From assembly GCA_046757965.1 (NCBI GenBank), contig JBHHZI010000022.1, positions 1-30,632 of the forward strand: a stretch of 30,632 nt of DNA, written 5' to 3'. The position numbers and the translations under genes are program-made. The stretch's first letter is position 1; each line of letters begins with the position of its first letter. A model generated the notes under the pieces. It did not search any database. It saw nothing but the letters and a program-made list of their open reading frames with translations, and had not been told where the DNA came from. Source of the DNA: JBHHZI01 sp046757965 (lineage in GTDB: Bacteria; Acidobacteriota; Polarisedimenticolia; SMYD01). Of the stretch, positions 30,626-30,632 are shown one piece after another.

Positions 30626-30632
30626 GGACTCC

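Noticed and set aside
1..30632. CRISPR arrays, insertion sequences, phage or integrase genes, rRNA
   Set aside because: No direct-repeat/spacer pattern, transposase, terminal inverted repeats, att-like duplication at the tRNA, or rRNA sequence was seen on reading either strand.

Overview
This is a GC-rich chromosomal window with densely packed genes on both strands and intergenic gaps mostly under 180 bp. I see no phage, insertion sequence, CRISPR array or rRNA. The gene mix is that of an aerobic, Gram-negative (diderm) heterotroph: cytochrome oxidase subunit II, ETF-quinone oxidoreductase, a Mla-type lipid transporter, histidine degradation, Tat export and molybdopterin synthesis. The families seen, such as the DUF6982-like protein, the Thr-type 'sulfatase' and the ETF-QO C-terminus, would fit Acidobacteriota or a similar deep-branching phylum. 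That placement is an inference from family impressions, not a measured phylogeny.

Layout, 1-6.2 kb (minus strand): the start of a cytochrome c oxidase subunit II gene cut by the window edge; then, reading upstream, a five-gene lipid-transport operon (STAS protein, MlaE permease, MlaF ATPase, MlaD substrate-binding protein, PqiC-like lipoprotein); purA; and a zinc-ribbon/receiver regulator divergent from hutH. 6.3-9.6 kb (plus): hutH-hutU, the first two steps of histidine catabolism. 9.7-12 kb (minus): ETF-quinone oxidoreductase and a DUF6982-like protein. 12.1-14.6 kb (plus): a LOG/TIGR00725-type protein and an SLC13 transporter carrying two RCK_C domains. 14.7-15.6 kb (minus): tRNA-Ala(CGC) and a ZIP metal transporter. 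15.8-18.2 kb (plus): dGTPase-like hydrolase and QueG. 18.2-20.7 kb: an ErpA-type iron-sulfur carrier, a Ni/Co transporter, a TonB-C-domain protein behind an AT-rich promoter, and a cohesin-like protein. 20.8-21.6 kb (plus): a 56-residue candidate RiPP precursor and an S26-peptidase-like protein that lacks the catalytic residues. 21.5-25.5 kb (minus): phosphohexomutase, enolase, a FtsB/DivIC protein and a lipoprotein; the last three are coupled by 4-bp overlaps. 25.7-27.0 kb (plus): cutA and a HEAT-repeat membrane protein. 27.0-30.6 kb (minus): moaC, tatA, a sulfatase-fold hydrolase and a Cys/Met-metabolism PLP enzyme.

Most of the window is housekeeping. The part most likely to hold something undescribed is 20.76-21.58 kb. 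A near-consensus promoter starts a transcript with a long perfect hairpin at its predicted 5' end. It encodes a short peptide with a YxxP leader-like motif, followed by a pseudo-signal-peptidase. No modifying enzyme lies nearby. A second theme is a recurrent extended -10 element (TGnTAnnnT) in front of eight genes or RNAs.
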